This document shows positions 8,614 to 20,197 of a stretch of 64,000 nt of DNA, one piece after another. The DNA comes from JASHSH01 sp036490215 (GTDB taxonomy: Bacteria > Pseudomonadota > Alphaproteobacteria > Rhodospirillales > Magnetospirillaceae): NCBI GenBank assembly GCA_036490215.1, contig DASXEH010000034.1, forward strand, positions 62,001 to 126,000. Direction: 5' to 3'. Under the pieces are notes generated by a model. It saw only the letters and a program-made list of their open reading frames with translations, ran no database searches and was not told the DNA's origin. The first letter of the stretch is position 1, and every line of letters starts with the position of its first letter. The position numbers and the translations under genes were made by a program.

Positions 8614-9731
8614 GTCGCCGTCTCGCTTTCCTGCGTCGCAAGTCGCCGCCGACGCCACCCGATGCTGTGGCGATCCTCAACGCGCTCAATTCGCCGGTTC
8701 TCGTGCTGGATGAAGAGGGCGTGATCCAGCAGGTTAATTCCGCCGTTGAAGCGCTGTTCGATTCAGGCGCGGCCCATCTCGTCGGACGCGGCTTCGATAC
8801 GATCCTGCCGTCCGACAGTCCGGTCTTCTCGCTGATCGAACAGGCGCGCGACACGGGCGCCAGTGTATCCGAGCATGGCGTCACACTCGACTCGCCGCGC
8901 ACCGGCCATCGCGTGGTCAATATCGAAGTCTCGCCGATGGCCGAAATCCCCGATTGGGTGGTGGTGTCGTTCCACGAACAGTCGTTGGCGTTGAAGATCG
9001 GCGCCAAACTAACCCATCGCAATTCGGCACGCTCAGTGACGGCCATGGCTGCGATCCTGGCGCATGAAGTCAAGAATCCGCTGTCGGGTATCCGCGGCGC
9101 GGCACAGTTGCTGGAGCAGGGATGCTCGGCCGAGGACCGTACGCTAACGCGGCTGATTTGCGACGAAGCCGACCGCATTGTGGCGTTGGTCGATCGCATG
9201 GAAGTGTTTTCCGATAAGCGCCCGATCCAACGCAATGCGGTCAATATTCACAGCGTGCTCGAACATGTGCGCCGCATCGCCCAGGCGGGCTTCGGCCGCC
9301 ACGTTCGATTCATCGAGACCTACGATCCTTCGCTGCCGCCGGTGTTCGGCAACCGCGATCAGCTGATCCAGGTCTTCCTCAATCTGGTGAAGAACGCTGC
9401 CGAAGCCGCGCCGGACGAGAGCGCCGAGATCGTGCTCACGACGTCGTTCCAGCACAGCATCCGCTTGGCGGTGCCGGGCAGCGATACTCGGCTTCATCTG
9501 CCGTTGGTCGTCGGCGTCCAGGACAACGGTCCCGGCATTCCAGACGATATCGGCCAACACCTTTTCGATCCCTTCGTCACCACCAAGCCGACCGGTTCCG
9601 GCCTCGGCTTGGCACTGGTCGCCAAGATCATCGACGACCATGGCGGCGTGATCGAGTTCGATGGACAACCCCGGCGATGCGTGTTCCGCGTCTTGCTGCC
9701 GGTGGTGTCGGATCAGGAGCCTGAGGCGTGA
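8610..9731 (+). CDS. ntrB: Nitrogen regulation sensor kinase NtrB
   Basis: Histidine kinase/phosphatase for NtrC, controlled in the family by PII protein according to nitrogen status. It is soluble. A PAS domain spans about residues 22-130, the phospho-acceptor is H152 in ILAHEVKNPLSGIRGA, and the HATPase region carries NLVKNAAEAAP, DNGPGIP and GSGLGLALVAKI. The start is GTG at 8610, overlapping the dusB stop as GTGA; the frame is open upstream but only antisense or overlapping dusB. 373 residues. The ntrC start overlaps its stop in the same way. Confidence 0.94.
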   Translation: MSRRLAFLRRKSPPTPPDAVAILNALNSPVLVLDEEGVIQQVNSAVEALFDSGAAHLVGRGFDTILPSDSPVFSLIEQARDTGASVSEHGVTLDSPRTGHRVVNIEVSPMAEIPDWVVVSFHEQSLALKIGAKLTHRNSARSVTAMAAILAHEVKNPLSGIRGAAQLLEQGCSAEDRTLTRLICDEADRIVALVDRMEVFSDKRPIQRNAVNIHSVLEHVRRIAQAGFGRHVRFIETYDPSLPPVFGNRDQLIQVFLNLVKNAAEAAPDESAEIVLTTSFQHSIRLAVPGSDTRLHLPLVVGVQDNGPGIPDDIGQHLFDPFVTTKPTGSGLGLALVAKIIDDHGGVIEFDGQPRRCVFRVLLPVVSDQEPEA

Positions 9732-11164
9732 CCTCGACCATTCTTGTTGCTGATGACGACCGCGGCATTCGTACCGTTCTGAGCCAAGCCCTGGGCCGCG
9801 CGGGCTATGACGTGCGCACCACAGGCAACGCCGCAACCTTGTGGCGCTGGGTAGCCGATGGCGACGGCGATCTGGTGATCACCGATGTGGTGATGCCCGA
9901 TGAAGACGGGCTCGAACTGCTGCCCCGCATCAAGCGCCTGCGCCCCGAGCTGCGTGTCATCGTCATGAGCGCCCAGAACACGCTGCTGACTGCCGTCAAG
10001 GCGACCCAGCGCGGCGCTTTCGAGTATCTGCCGAAGCCCTTCGATATTCGCGAATTGGTGAGTGTCGTCGAACGCGCACTTTCGGCGCCGAGTCCGGCAT
10101 CCAGCACCCGCAGTGAAGTCGCCGAAGAGAAGCTGCCGCTGATCGGCCGTTCGCCGGCGATGCAGGAGATCTATCGCACGCTGGCGCGCCTGATGGGCAC
10201 CGATCTCACCGTGATGATCACCGGCGAATCCGGCACCGGCAAGGAACTGGCCGCCCGCGCGCTCCACGACTACGGCAAGCGCCGCACCGGGCCGTTCGTT
10301 GCGATCAATATGGCCGCCATTCCGCGCGAGCTGATCGAGTCTGAATTGTTCGGTCATGAGCGCGGCGCCTTCACCGGCGCCACACAGCGCGCGACCGGCC
10401 GTTTTGAACAGGCCGAGGGTGGCACGCTGTTCCTCGACGAAATCGGTGATATGCCGCCGGAAGCCCAAACCCGTCTGCTTCGCGTGCTCCAGGAAGGCGA
10501 ATACACGACGGTTGGCGGTCGTGCCCCGATCCGCGCCAATGTGCGTATCGTCGCCGCGACCCATCGCGATCTGACCCAGCTGATCCGCCAGGGCCTATTT
10601 CGCGAAGACTTGTTCTACCGTTTGAACGTCGTGCCGATCCGCTTGCCGCCTCTGCGCGAGCGCACCGAGGATATTCCCGAACTCGCCAGCCACTTCCTGG
10701 CGCAGGTGGCCGCCGAAGGGCTGCCTAGCAAGTCGATCGATACCCAGGCGATGGAGCGGCTCAAGCGTTATCGCTGGCCGGGCAATGTCCGCGAACTCGA
10801 AAACCTCGTCCGCCGATTGGCAGCACTGTATTCGCAGGAGCTGATCGGCATCGATGTCATCGAAGCCGAACTGTCAGGCGCAGCGCCAGGCGCCGAAAAG
10901 GCGGCGGCGGTGGACGGCGAGGGTCTTTCGGCCGCGGTCGAACGCCATCTTCGCGGCTATTTCGCCGCCCATACCGATGGTTTGCCGGCGGCCGGCGTCT
11001 ATGACCGCGTTTTGCGCGAGGTCGAGCGGCCCCTGATTACGATCGCGCTCGAAGCGACCCGTGGTAACCAGATCAAAGCAGCTCATGTTTTGGGACTGAA
11101 TCGGAATACGCTGAGGCGTAAAATCAGAGACCTCGACATTCAGGTCGTCCGCGGGGTCAAATAA
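9728..11164 (+). CDS. ntrC: Nitrogen regulation response regulator NtrC
   Basis: Sigma-54-dependent activator of nitrogen-assimilation genes. It has a receiver domain (phospho-acceptor D53 in VITDVVMPDEDG), an AAA+ domain with Walker A GESGTGKE and an intact GAFTGA loop for contact with sigma-54, and a C-terminal Fis-type helix-turn-helix (NQIKAAHVLGLNRNTLRRKI). 478 residues. The GTG start overlaps the ntrB stop. ntrYX follows directly. Confidence 0.96.
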   Translation: MTSTILVADDDRGIRTVLSQALGRAGYDVRTTGNAATLWRWVADGDGDLVITDVVMPDEDGLELLPRIKRLRPELRVIVMSAQNTLLTAVKATQRGAFEYLPKPFDIRELVSVVERALSAPSPASSTRSEVAEEKLPLIGRSPAMQEIYRTLARLMGTDLTVMITGESGTGKELAARALHDYGKRRTGPFVAINMAAIPRELIESELFGHERGAFTGATQRATGRFEQAEGGTLFLDEIGDMPPEAQTRLLRVLQEGEYTTVGGRAPIRANVRIVAATHRDLTQLIRQGLFREDLFYRLNVVPIRLPPLRERTEDIPELASHFLAQVAAEGLPSKSIDTQAMERLKRYRWPGNVRELENLVRRLAALYSQELIGIDVIEAELSGAAPGAEKAAAVDGEGLSAAVERHLRGYFAAHTDGLPAAGVYDRVLREVERPLITIALEATRGNQIKAAHVLGLNRNTLRRKIRDLDIQVVRGVK

Positions 11165-11171
11165 GGCCCGA

Positions 11172-13458
11172 ATGGCCACAACGTCTTCTACTGAGGCTGC
11201 GTCGCCGCGGCCTTTTACCGCTCGTCTATGGGATGCCACGCAGCGCCTGCGGGTCGGCCGTGCACTGACTGCGGCTTTGGCGCTCGCGGTCGTGCTGGCC
11301 GGCATCGCTACTTATGTCGCACTTGCCGGTGGCAATGCCCTCGGCGGCACAGCGCCCAAAGGCGTCATCGTCCTTCTGGCGATTGACCTTGTCCTGATCC
11401 TTCTGATCGGCGCACTGGTCGTCTTGCGCATCGTCCGGGTTTGGATCGAGACACGAAGCGGCGCGGCCGGATCGCGGCTCCACGTCCGTCTCGTCGTTAT
11501 GTTCTCCGTCGTTTCGGTCACGCCCGCGATCGTCGTGGCAGTTTTATCCGCACTGCTGATCCAATTCGGCATCGAAGAGTGGTTCAACGCCCGCGTCAGT
11601 ACAGCAATTCAGGAATCCTCGGCAGTCGCTAACGCCTATCTCGAAGAACACCAGCAGGTCATCCGTGGCGATGCCCTTGCAATGGCCAATGATCTGAATC
11701 GGGAGAGCCTCTCCCTGGCTCAAGCGCCGGGACTGTTGGGTCAGATTCTGTCGGCGCAGGCTGCGGTTCGCACCCTAAGTGAAGCCGTAGTCTTCGATTC
11801 GACGGGCGAAGTCCTCGGCCGGGCGGGCTTGGCCTATTCGCTCGAGGCGTCGATCCCACAAATCCCGAAATGGGCCTATGAGCGTGCCCGTAACGGCGAA
11901 GTGGTAGTAATCACCAGCCCTGGCGATGAGCGCGTGCGCGCGTTGGCGCTGCTTCAGCCGGGCCTCGACCGCGACTTGTTCCTCTACGTCGGCCGATTCG
12001 TCGACCCGCGCGTGCTCGACCACGTCGAACGGACCAACCGTGCCAACGCCGAGTACGACAAACTGCAGGGTTCGCGCCACAGTCTCGAGATCACCTTTAC
12101 CATCATCTACGTCATCATCGCGCTTCTGCTGTTGTTGGGCGCTGTCTGGGTCGGCCTGACTCTGGCGACGCGGCTGGCCAATCCGATCGCGCGGCTGATC
12201 GATGCTGCGGAACGGGTGCGTGGAGGCGATTTGTCGGCGCGCGTCGAAGTACACGACGAAGAGCCCGGTGACGAGATCGACTCGCTCTCCCAGGCCTTCA
12301 ACCGCATGACCAGCCAGCTTTCGGCCCAACGCGCCGAACTGATCGAGACCAACCGCGAATTGGACGAACGCCGCCGCTTCAGCGAAGCCGTCTTGTCGGG
12401 CGTCACGGCCGGGGTGATCGGCCTCGATCGCGAGGGCCGTATCGAACTTCCCAATCGGTCGGCCGCCGAACTCCTCAGCCTCGATCCGAGCGCGATGGCC
12501 GGTCGCCCCCTGGCCGAGGTTGTGCCGGAGATGGCGTTGCTGTTGGCCAATGTCCGTAAGCGCGCCGACGGTTTCGTCCAGGACGAAATCCGCGTCGTCC
12601 ATCAGGGCCGCGCGCGGGTATTTCTGGTACGCATCGTCGGCGAACGGAGCGAAGAGGTCGAGGCATCCGGTTATGTCGTGACCTTCGACGATGTAACCGA
12701 CCTCGTAATGGCCCAACGCCAAGCGGCCTGGGCAGACGTGGCCCGTCGTATCGCCCATGAGATCAAAAATCCGCTGACGCCGATTCAGCTTTCGGCGGAA
12801 CGGCTCAAGCGCAAGTATCTCAGCCAGATCACCACCGACAAAGAGACCTTCATCTCCTGCACCGACACCATCGTGCGGCAGGTGGGCGATATCGGTCGAA
12901 TGGTCGACGAGTTCTCTTCGTTTGCCCGCATGCCGGCACCCATCATGCGCAACGAAGACATCTGCGACGTGGCGCGCCAGGCCGTCTTTCTGGCCCGTAA
13001 CGGCTATCCGAATATCGCCTTCGAAACCGCCTTGCCCACGCAGGCGGTAACCATGGCTTGCGACGCCCGGCAGTTGGGGCAGGCGCTGACCAATGTGATC
13101 AAGAACGCGGTCGAGGCCATCGAGGGCCGCGAAGGCACGGATCTGCCACAGGGTCGGATCATCGTGAACCTCAGTCGGTCCGATGACGGTATCGTGACAT
13201 TGACCGTTCATGACAACGGTAAGGGCCTGCCCGCCGAGCAAAGGGAGCGGCTGACCGAGCCCTATGTGACGACCCGCGCCAAGGGCACAGGACTTGGCCT
13301 TGCTATTGTCAAAAAGATCATGGAAGACCATGGCGGCGAATTGGTTCTGGCGGATGTGGCCGGTGCCGGCGCGGCGGTCAGTCTGATTTTCCGGCCCCGC
13401 GATGTCACCCCCACGCGCGAGGCCGACGCCAAAGAACCACCGAACAAGGTGAGCAGCC

Positions 13459-13469
<11 letters not shown>
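11172..13469 (+). CDS. ntrY: Membrane sensor kinase NtrY
   Basis: Transmembrane histidine kinase paired with NtrX; in alphaproteobacteria the pair is tied to nitrogen and redox/envelope control. Three hydrophobic helices lie in the first 135 residues, then an external domain to about residue 300, a fourth helix, a HAMP domain (LANPIARLIDAAERVRGGDL), a PAS domain, the phospho-acceptor H529 in RIAHEIKNPLTPIQL, and an HATPase with DNGKGLP and GTGLGLAIVKKI. 765 residues, family-typical. The gene overlaps ntrX by 11 bases. Confidence 0.95.
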
Positions 13470-14847
<1,378 letters not shown>

Positions 14848-14862
14848 TTTCAGGAGTTTTCG

Positions 14863-16239
14863 ATGAAGGTTATCGTCTGCGGGGCGGGGCAGGTGGGTTT
14901 CATTATCGCCCGGTATTTGTCCGGCGAGAACAATGACGTCACCGTGATCGACCAGCGCCCCGACCTGATTCGCAAGATCGGCGACGTCCTCGACGTGCGC
15001 TGCGTGCTCGGTCACGCCGCCTATCCCGACGTGCTCGAACAGGCCGGCGCGGCCGATGCCGATATGATCATCGCCGTCACCCAGGCCGACGAAGTGAATA
15101 TGGTCGCGTGCCAGGTGGCGCATTCGCTGTTCAAGCTGCCGACCAAGATCGCGCGTGTGCGCAGCCAGGCTTATCTGAAGCCGCTATGGTCGGAGCTCTT
15201 CAATCGCGAGCATCTGCCGATCGACGTGATCATCTCGCCGGAAATCGAAGTGGCGCGTGCGATTTTCCGCCGCATCCAGGTGCCCGGCGCCACTGAGGTG
15301 ATCCCGCTGGTCGATGACAAGGTCCGCCTGATCGGCGTGCGCTGCGACGAGAATTGCCCGCTGCTCAATACGCCGCTGCGCCAGCTAACGGTGCTTTTCC
15401 CCGAACTCAACATTGTCATTGTCGGCATTGTCCGTAACGGTAAGCCGATGGTGCCGACAGCCGAAGACCAGATCCTCGAAGACGACGAGGTCATGTTCGT
15501 CGTCGATACCCAGCATGTTGCCCGCGCCATGATGGCCTTCGGCCATGAAGAGCCTGAAGCCCGCCGCGTCGTCGTGTTCGGCGGCGGCAATGTCGGCGAA
15601 TTTCTGGCCCAGCAGCTCGAAACCTTGAGCGCCGGCGTGTCGATCAAGATCATCGAAATCGACAAAGAGCGCGCCACGGAGATCGCCTCGGGCCTCCAAC
15701 GGACCCTGGTTCTGAACGGCGACGTGCTGGATAGCGACCTGCTCGAAGAGGCGTCGATCAGTTCTACCGAGACAGTGGTCGCCGTCACCGATGACGACGA
15801 GGTCAATCTGCTGTCGACGCTGCTGGCCAAACGCCAGGGCGCCCGGCGCGTCATGGCGCTGGTCAACAAGAGCGATTACGCGCCGCTGATGAGCACGCTC
15901 GGGATCGACGTGGTGATCAGCCCGCATGCGATCACCGTGTCGAACATCTTGCAGCATGTCCGCCGTGGCCGCATCCGCGCCGCCCATTCGCTGCTGGAAG
16001 GCTTCGGCGAATTGATCGAGGCCGATGCGCTCGAAACCTCGGGGCTGGTCGGCAAGCCGCTTAAGGAAATCAATCTGCCCGACGGCGTTCTGATCGGCGC
16101 TGTGGTCCGCGGCAATAAGGTCATCACGCCGCGCGGCAACACCGTCATGCAAACCGGCGACCGCGTGGTGATGTTCGCCGCCGCCGGCGCTGTGCGGAAA
16201 GTGGAAAAGATCTTCTCGGTTGGTCTGGAGTATTTCTGA
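14863..16239 (+). CDS. trkA: Trk potassium uptake regulatory protein TrkA
   Basis: Cytoplasmic NAD(H)-binding subunit that gates the TrkH/TrkG potassium channel. Two RCK_N/RCK_C halves are visible: the first Rossmann start is VIVCGAGQVGFIIARYL at residues 3-19, the second VVVFGGGNVGEFLAQQL near residue 236. 458 residues matches the tandem type. AGGAG lies 8 bases before the ATG. Its place directly after ntrYX is the usual alphaproteobacterial arrangement. Confidence 0.95.
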   Translation: MKVIVCGAGQVGFIIARYLSGENNDVTVIDQRPDLIRKIGDVLDVRCVLGHAAYPDVLEQAGAADADMIIAVTQADEVNMVACQVAHSLFKLPTKIARVRSQAYLKPLWSELFNREHLPIDVIISPEIEVARAIFRRIQVPGATEVIPLVDDKVRLIGVRCDENCPLLNTPLRQLTVLFPELNIVIVGIVRNGKPMVPTAEDQILEDDEVMFVVDTQHVARAMMAFGHEEPEARRVVVFGGGNVGEFLAQQLETLSAGVSIKIIEIDKERATEIASGLQRTLVLNGDVLDSDLLEEASISSTETVVAVTDDDEVNLLSTLLAKRQGARRVMALVNKSDYAPLMSTLGIDVVISPHAITVSNILQHVRRGRIRAAHSLLEGFGELIEADALETSGLVGKPLKEINLPDGVLIGAVVRGNKVITPRGNTVMQTGDRVVMFAAAGAVRKVEKIFSVGLEYF

Positions 16240-16241
16240 TC

Positions 16242-17105
16242 GTGTCGCGCGTTGCCTATGTTAATGGCCGCTATGTGCCTCTGGCCCAGGCCACCGTTCA
16301 TATCGAAGATCGTGGTTACCAATTCGCCGACGGCGTTTACGAAGTGGTTGCCGTTCACAATGGCGCGATGCTCGATGAGATCGGCCATCTCGACCGTCTC
16401 GACCGCAGCCTGAAAGAACTTGAGATCGCCGCCCCTATGGGCCGCAAGGCGCTTCAAGGCGTCGCCCGTGAACTCGTGCGTCGCAACGGCCTCGATAACG
16501 CGCTGCTCTATATCCAGGTCACGCGCGGTGTCGCGCGCCGCGAGCACGGCTTCCCCAATCCCGCAACCAAGCCCGCACTGGTCATGACCATCCGCCGCAC
16601 CAAGCCGCCAAGTACCGCTCAATTGGATGACGGCGTTGGTGTCATCACCATTCCTGACATTCGTTGGAAACGCGTCGATATCAAATCGGTATCGCTGCTT
16701 CCCAACATTCTGGGCAAGGAGCAAGCGCGGCGCGCCGGCGCCTACGAAGCCTGGATGGTGGACGAAGCGGGGAAGGTGACCGAAGGCACTTCGACCAATG
16801 CCTGGATCGTCACCAAGGACGGCACCTTGGTGACGCGTGAAGTGGGGCCGCACATCCTCGCCGGGATCACCCGGACATCGATCCTGCGCTTGGCTAAGAA
16901 AGCCGGGCTGAAAATCGAAGAGCGTCCCTTCACCGTCGCCGAGGCTCAGAACGCTCGGGAAGCCTTCCTGAGCAGCGCCACGGCCTGGGCGCTGCCGATC
17001 ACCTCGATCGACGGCAAGCCGGTCGGCAACGGCCATCCGGGCAGCATGACCATGGATCTGCGCGCCGCGTATCAACGCGAGATCGCCGAAGCGGGGCAAG
17101 CGTGA
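16242..17105 (+). CDS. dat: D-amino-acid aminotransferase (class IV)
   Basis: PLP-dependent fold-type IV transaminase that interconverts D-amino acids and 2-oxo acids, supplying D-glutamate or D-alanine for cell wall. It opens with YVNGRYVPLAQATVHIEDRG, then QFADGVYEVV; the PLP lysine is in DIKSVSLLPNILGK near residue 147, and EGTSTNAWIV is the cofactor-phosphate loop. 287 residues. The start is GTG at 16242, two bases after trkA. A branched-chain aminotransferase or aminodeoxychorismate lyase would share the fold, but the sequence style and position favour Dat. Confidence 0.87.
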   Translation: MSRVAYVNGRYVPLAQATVHIEDRGYQFADGVYEVVAVHNGAMLDEIGHLDRLDRSLKELEIAAPMGRKALQGVARELVRRNGLDNALLYIQVTRGVARREHGFPNPATKPALVMTIRRTKPPSTAQLDDGVGVITIPDIRWKRVDIKSVSLLPNILGKEQARRAGAYEAWMVDEAGKVTEGTSTNAWIVTKDGTLVTREVGPHILAGITRTSILRLAKKAGLKIEERPFTVAEAQNAREAFLSSATAWALPITSIDGKPVGNGHPGSMTMDLRAAYQREIAEAGQA

Positions 17106-17782
17106 GCCAGGCCCGTCTGCCGGCGCCACGCGCCATCATCTTCGATTGGGATAACACCCTGGTCGATTCCTGGCCCTGTATCCATGCGGCCATGAACGAG
17201 ACCCTGGTGCGCATGGGTCATGAAACCTGGAGCCTGGAAAAGACTCAGAGTCAGGTCGCGTTATCGCTGCGTAATGCCTTCCCGGCGCTGTTCGGCAATC
17301 GATGGGAAGAAGCGCGCGACATCTATCTGTCGCAATATGCCGCCATCCATATGGAACGGCTCGTCCCCTTGTTGGGCGCGGCTCAGATGCTGACCGATCT
17401 GCGCGAGATGGGGGTTCATCTCGCCGTGGTCAGCAATAAAACGGGACGCTTCCTGCGAATCGAGGCCGATCATTTGGGCTGGACTCCGCATTTCGGCCGG
17501 CTGGTCGGGGCGGGCGATGCCGCTACCGACAAACCGTCGACGGCGCCTGTTCATATGGCTTTGGATGGGACCGGGATCGCGCCGGGCCCGACCGTCTGGT
17601 TCGCCGGTGACGCACCGGTGGACATGCATTGCGCAATCGATTCCGGCTGCACGCCGATCCTATTGCGCAGCCTTTTGCCGGGGGTGGAAGAGTTCCAAAC
17701 TCACCCGCCACGCCATCATTTCGCCGCCTTTGAGTCCGTAACTGGGCTTGTACGTGGGTTGCTTCACCCCATATCTTGTTAG
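17102..17782 (+). CDS. HAD-superfamily phosphatase, phosphoglycolate-phosphatase-like
   Basis: Haloacid dehalogenase-type hydrolase of 226 residues. The four HAD motifs are present: FDWDNTLVDS (nucleophile Asp near residue 16), VVSNK, the lysine in DKPS, and FAGDAPVDM. An alpha-helical cap lies between motifs 1 and 2, as in Gph-like phosphatases. The GTG start overlaps the end of dat by four bases, so the two are co-translated. The substrate is not evident; Gph-like activity is only a guess. Confidence 0.8.
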   Translation: MSQARLPAPRAIIFDWDNTLVDSWPCIHAAMNETLVRMGHETWSLEKTQSQVALSLRNAFPALFGNRWEEARDIYLSQYAAIHMERLVPLLGAAQMLTDLREMGVHLAVVSNKTGRFLRIEADHLGWTPHFGRLVGAGDAATDKPSTAPVHMALDGTGIAPGPTVWFAGDAPVDMHCAIDSGCTPILLRSLLPGVEEFQTHPPRHHFAAFESVTGLVRGLLHPISC

Positions 17783-17854
17783 AAGCCCGTCTTTTGGGGC
17801 GTTTGCAAGGCGTGGGTCTACTAAATCCTTCGTCAACAAGAAAAAGAGAGCGCC

Positions 17855-18112
17855 ATGTCTGCCGAGAAATCCCAAAATGTTCAGGACGTGTTCCTGAACC
17901 ACATCCGCAAAAATAAGACTCCGGTCACGATCTTCTTGGTCAACGGCGTTAAGCTGCAGGGTATCGTTACGTGGTTCGATAACTTCTCGGTGCTTCTGCG
18001 CCGTGATGGGCATACCCAGCTGGTTTATAAGCACGCCATCTCAACCGTAATGCCTGGCACGTCGATCTCGTTGTTCGAGCCGCCCGTTAAGGAGGGCGAA
18101 GACGAGGCGTGA
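17855..18112 (+). CDS. hfq: RNA chaperone Hfq
   Basis: Sm-like hexameric protein that pairs small RNAs with mRNAs. The 85-residue sequence shows the Sm1 core (VFLNHIRKNKTPVTIFLVNG, then KLQGIV) and the Sm2 YKHAIST motif. A GAGAG ribosome site precedes the ATG. The gene follows a 70-base gap after the HAD gene and overlaps the hflX start as GTGA, the conserved hfq-hflX coupling. Confidence 0.97.
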   Translation: MSAEKSQNVQDVFLNHIRKNKTPVTIFLVNGVKLQGIVTWFDNFSVLLRRDGHTQLVYKHAISTVMPGTSISLFEPPVKEGEDEA

Positions 18113-19407
18113 CGGCAGGTCTGGTTAACGGTTCCGGCGCAACCCGCGCTCTCGTCGTCCATCCGGCACCGCGAGGCGAAGATAACGCACGCCTACCCGA
18201 AGGGCGTTTGGCCGAAGCGATTGGGTTGGCCCGAGCAATCGAACTCGCAGTCGTTGCCAAGGAAATCATCCCGCTCGGACGGCCCACACCCGCTACGTTG
18301 ATCGGTAAAGGCACCGTCGACCGCCTGGGCGAGCTCTGTAAAGAAAACGAGATCGGGCTCGCGGTGGTCGATGCGCGCCTATCGCCGGTCCAGCAGCGCA
18401 ATCTCGAGAAGGCCTGGGGCACCAAGGTCATCGATCGCACTGGGCTGATCCTGGAGATCTTCGGTGCTCGTGCGCGCACCAAGGAAGGCACGCTGCAAGT
18501 CGAGCTTGCCTCGCTCAACTATCAGAAATCGCGGCTCGTGCGGTCCTGGACTCACTTGGAACGGCAGCGCGGCGGCTTCGGCTTCCTCGGTGGCCCCGGC
18601 GAAACCCAGATCGAAGCCGACCGCCGGATGATCGGGGAGCGTATTCTCAAGATCAAACGCGAGCTCGAGGTGGTCAAGCGAACCCGCGAGCTGCATCGCG
18701 CCGCGCGCCGTCGCGTGCCGTATCCGGTCGTCGCGCTGGTCGGCTATACCAACGCCGGCAAATCGACCCTGTTCAATGCGCTAACCCGCGCCGGTGTGGT
18801 GGCACGCGATCAGCTGTTCGCGACCCTGGACCCGACCATGCGTGAACTGCGTCTGCCATCGGGACGGCAGATCATCCTCTCCGACACCGTCGGCTTCGTC
18901 TCCGACCTGCCGCACGAGTTGGTTGCCGCCTTCCGCGCCACGCTCGAAGAGGTGCTGGAAGCCGATCTGCTGCTGCATGTGCGCGACGTTTCCCATCCGG
19001 ACACGGATGCGCAGCGCGCTGATGTCGAGACAGTTCTGCGCGAGTTGGGGGTAGGCGAGGATGTCGACCGGGGATTGGTGGAAGTGCTGAACAAGATCGA
19101 CCTGCTGCCGGAAGCGCGCCGTGACGTGCTGATCAACCAATCGCAGCGCGCGGCCCTGCAGGCACCGGTTTCGGCCGTGACCGGCGAAGGCATCGACGAG
19201 CTTCTGGCTCTCATCGAACAACACCTTGGCGAAGCGCGGCAGACCGTTGAGATCGCCATACCGCATGCCGATGGCGCGTCCCTGGCCTGGCTCTACCGTC
19301 ATGGCGAGGTGGTTGAGCGGCATGACGATGAAGAAGCGGCGCATCTAACTGTGCGTCTCGACGCGGCCGATGCCGCGCGCTTCGCTCACCGCCCACATCC
19401 CGTCTGA
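18109..19407 (+). CDS. hflX: Ribosome-associated GTPase HflX
   Basis: GTPase that splits or rescues stalled ribosomes. The N-terminal HflX domain includes the glycine-rich linker RGGFGFLGGPGETQIE near residues 150-165; the G domain has G1 GYTNAGKSTLF, G2/G3 around DTVGFVSDLPH and G4 NKID. 432 residues. GTG start coupled to hfq. Confidence 0.96.
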   Translation: MTAGLVNGSGATRALVVHPAPRGEDNARLPEGRLAEAIGLARAIELAVVAKEIIPLGRPTPATLIGKGTVDRLGELCKENEIGLAVVDARLSPVQQRNLEKAWGTKVIDRTGLILEIFGARARTKEGTLQVELASLNYQKSRLVRSWTHLERQRGGFGFLGGPGETQIEADRRMIGERILKIKRELEVVKRTRELHRAARRRVPYPVVALVGYTNAGKSTLFNALTRAGVVARDQLFATLDPTMRELRLPSGRQIILSDTVGFVSDLPHELVAAFRATLEEVLEADLLLHVRDVSHPDTDAQRADVETVLRELGVGEDVDRGLVEVLNKIDLLPEARRDVLINQSQRAALQAPVSAVTGEGIDELLALIEQHLGEARQTVEIAIPHADGASLAWLYRHGEVVERHDDEEAAHLTVRLDAADAARFAHRPHPV

Positions 19408-19410
19408 CCC

Positions 19411-20196
19411 ATGGCGCTTGTCGATTCACAGCGCGTCGCGGCAATCATCCGCGAAGTGGCAATAGAAGCGGTCCTGCCGCGTTTCCGCAATCTCAAGGAC
19501 GGCGACATCAAGACCAAATCCGGCCCGACCGATCTGGTGACGATTGCCGATATCGAGTCCGAACATCTGCTGACGGCCGCTCTCACCAAGCTGCTGCCAG
19601 GCTCGGTCGTGGTCGGTGAAGAGGCCGCTGCGGCCGACGCCAGTGTGCTGGATCGCCTGGATGGCGATGCGCCCGTCTGGATTCTCGACCCGGTCGACGG
19701 CACGGCGATGTTCGCCAAGGGCGATCCGGGTTTCGCGATGATCGTCGCACTCGTCCACAAAGGCAAAACGATCGCGGGCTGGATTCACGATCCCGTGCCC
19801 AATCGCACGGCCTATACCGAGCTCGGGCAGGGGGCTTGGCTCGACGGCCAGCCGATGAAGGTCGCTGCCGACCGCCCGATTAGCGATATGGTCGGCGGCG
19901 TCTGGTGGTCGCCCGCAGTTAAGGCGATCGAGCCCAAGGTGCGCGGCACAAGGAACCCCTATAGCGCCGGCCTCGGCTATCTGGCTTTGGCTTCAGGTGA
20001 GCTCGATTTCGCCGTCTTCCGCCGGTTGAACCCCTGGGACCACGCGGCCGGGGTGCTCATGCACCTCGAAGCCGGCGGTACGGCCAAGCTCGTGGACGGC
20101 GAGCCCTATCGCCCGGTGATGATCACCAAACCACTGGTGGTTGCGCCTGGACCCGACAGTTGGAAGGCGCTGGCGGCGCTGGTTCCAACGGCTTAG
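19411..20196 (+). CDS. Inositol-monophosphatase-family phosphatase
   Basis: Metal-dependent phosphatase of the IMPase/CysQ/HisN superfamily, 261 residues. Metal-site motifs are visible: VGEEA near residue 70, WILDPVDGTAMFAKG near residue 90, and the C-terminal WDHAAGVLMHLEAGG. It starts 3 bases after hflX and is probably in the same transcript. The substrate (inositol phosphate, PAP or histidinol phosphate) cannot be decided from these motifs. It is convergent with phaZ, with one base between the stops. Confidence 0.85.
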   Translation: MALVDSQRVAAIIREVAIEAVLPRFRNLKDGDIKTKSGPTDLVTIADIESEHLLTAALTKLLPGSVVVGEEAAAADASVLDRLDGDAPVWILDPVDGTAMFAKGDPGFAMIVALVHKGKTIAGWIHDPVPNRTAYTELGQGAWLDGQPMKVAADRPISDMVGGVWWSPAVKAIEPKVRGTRNPYSAGLGYLALASGELDFAVFRRLNPWDHAAGVLMHLEAGGTAKLVDGEPYRPVMITKPLVVAPGPDSWKALAALVPTA

Positions 20197-20197
20197 C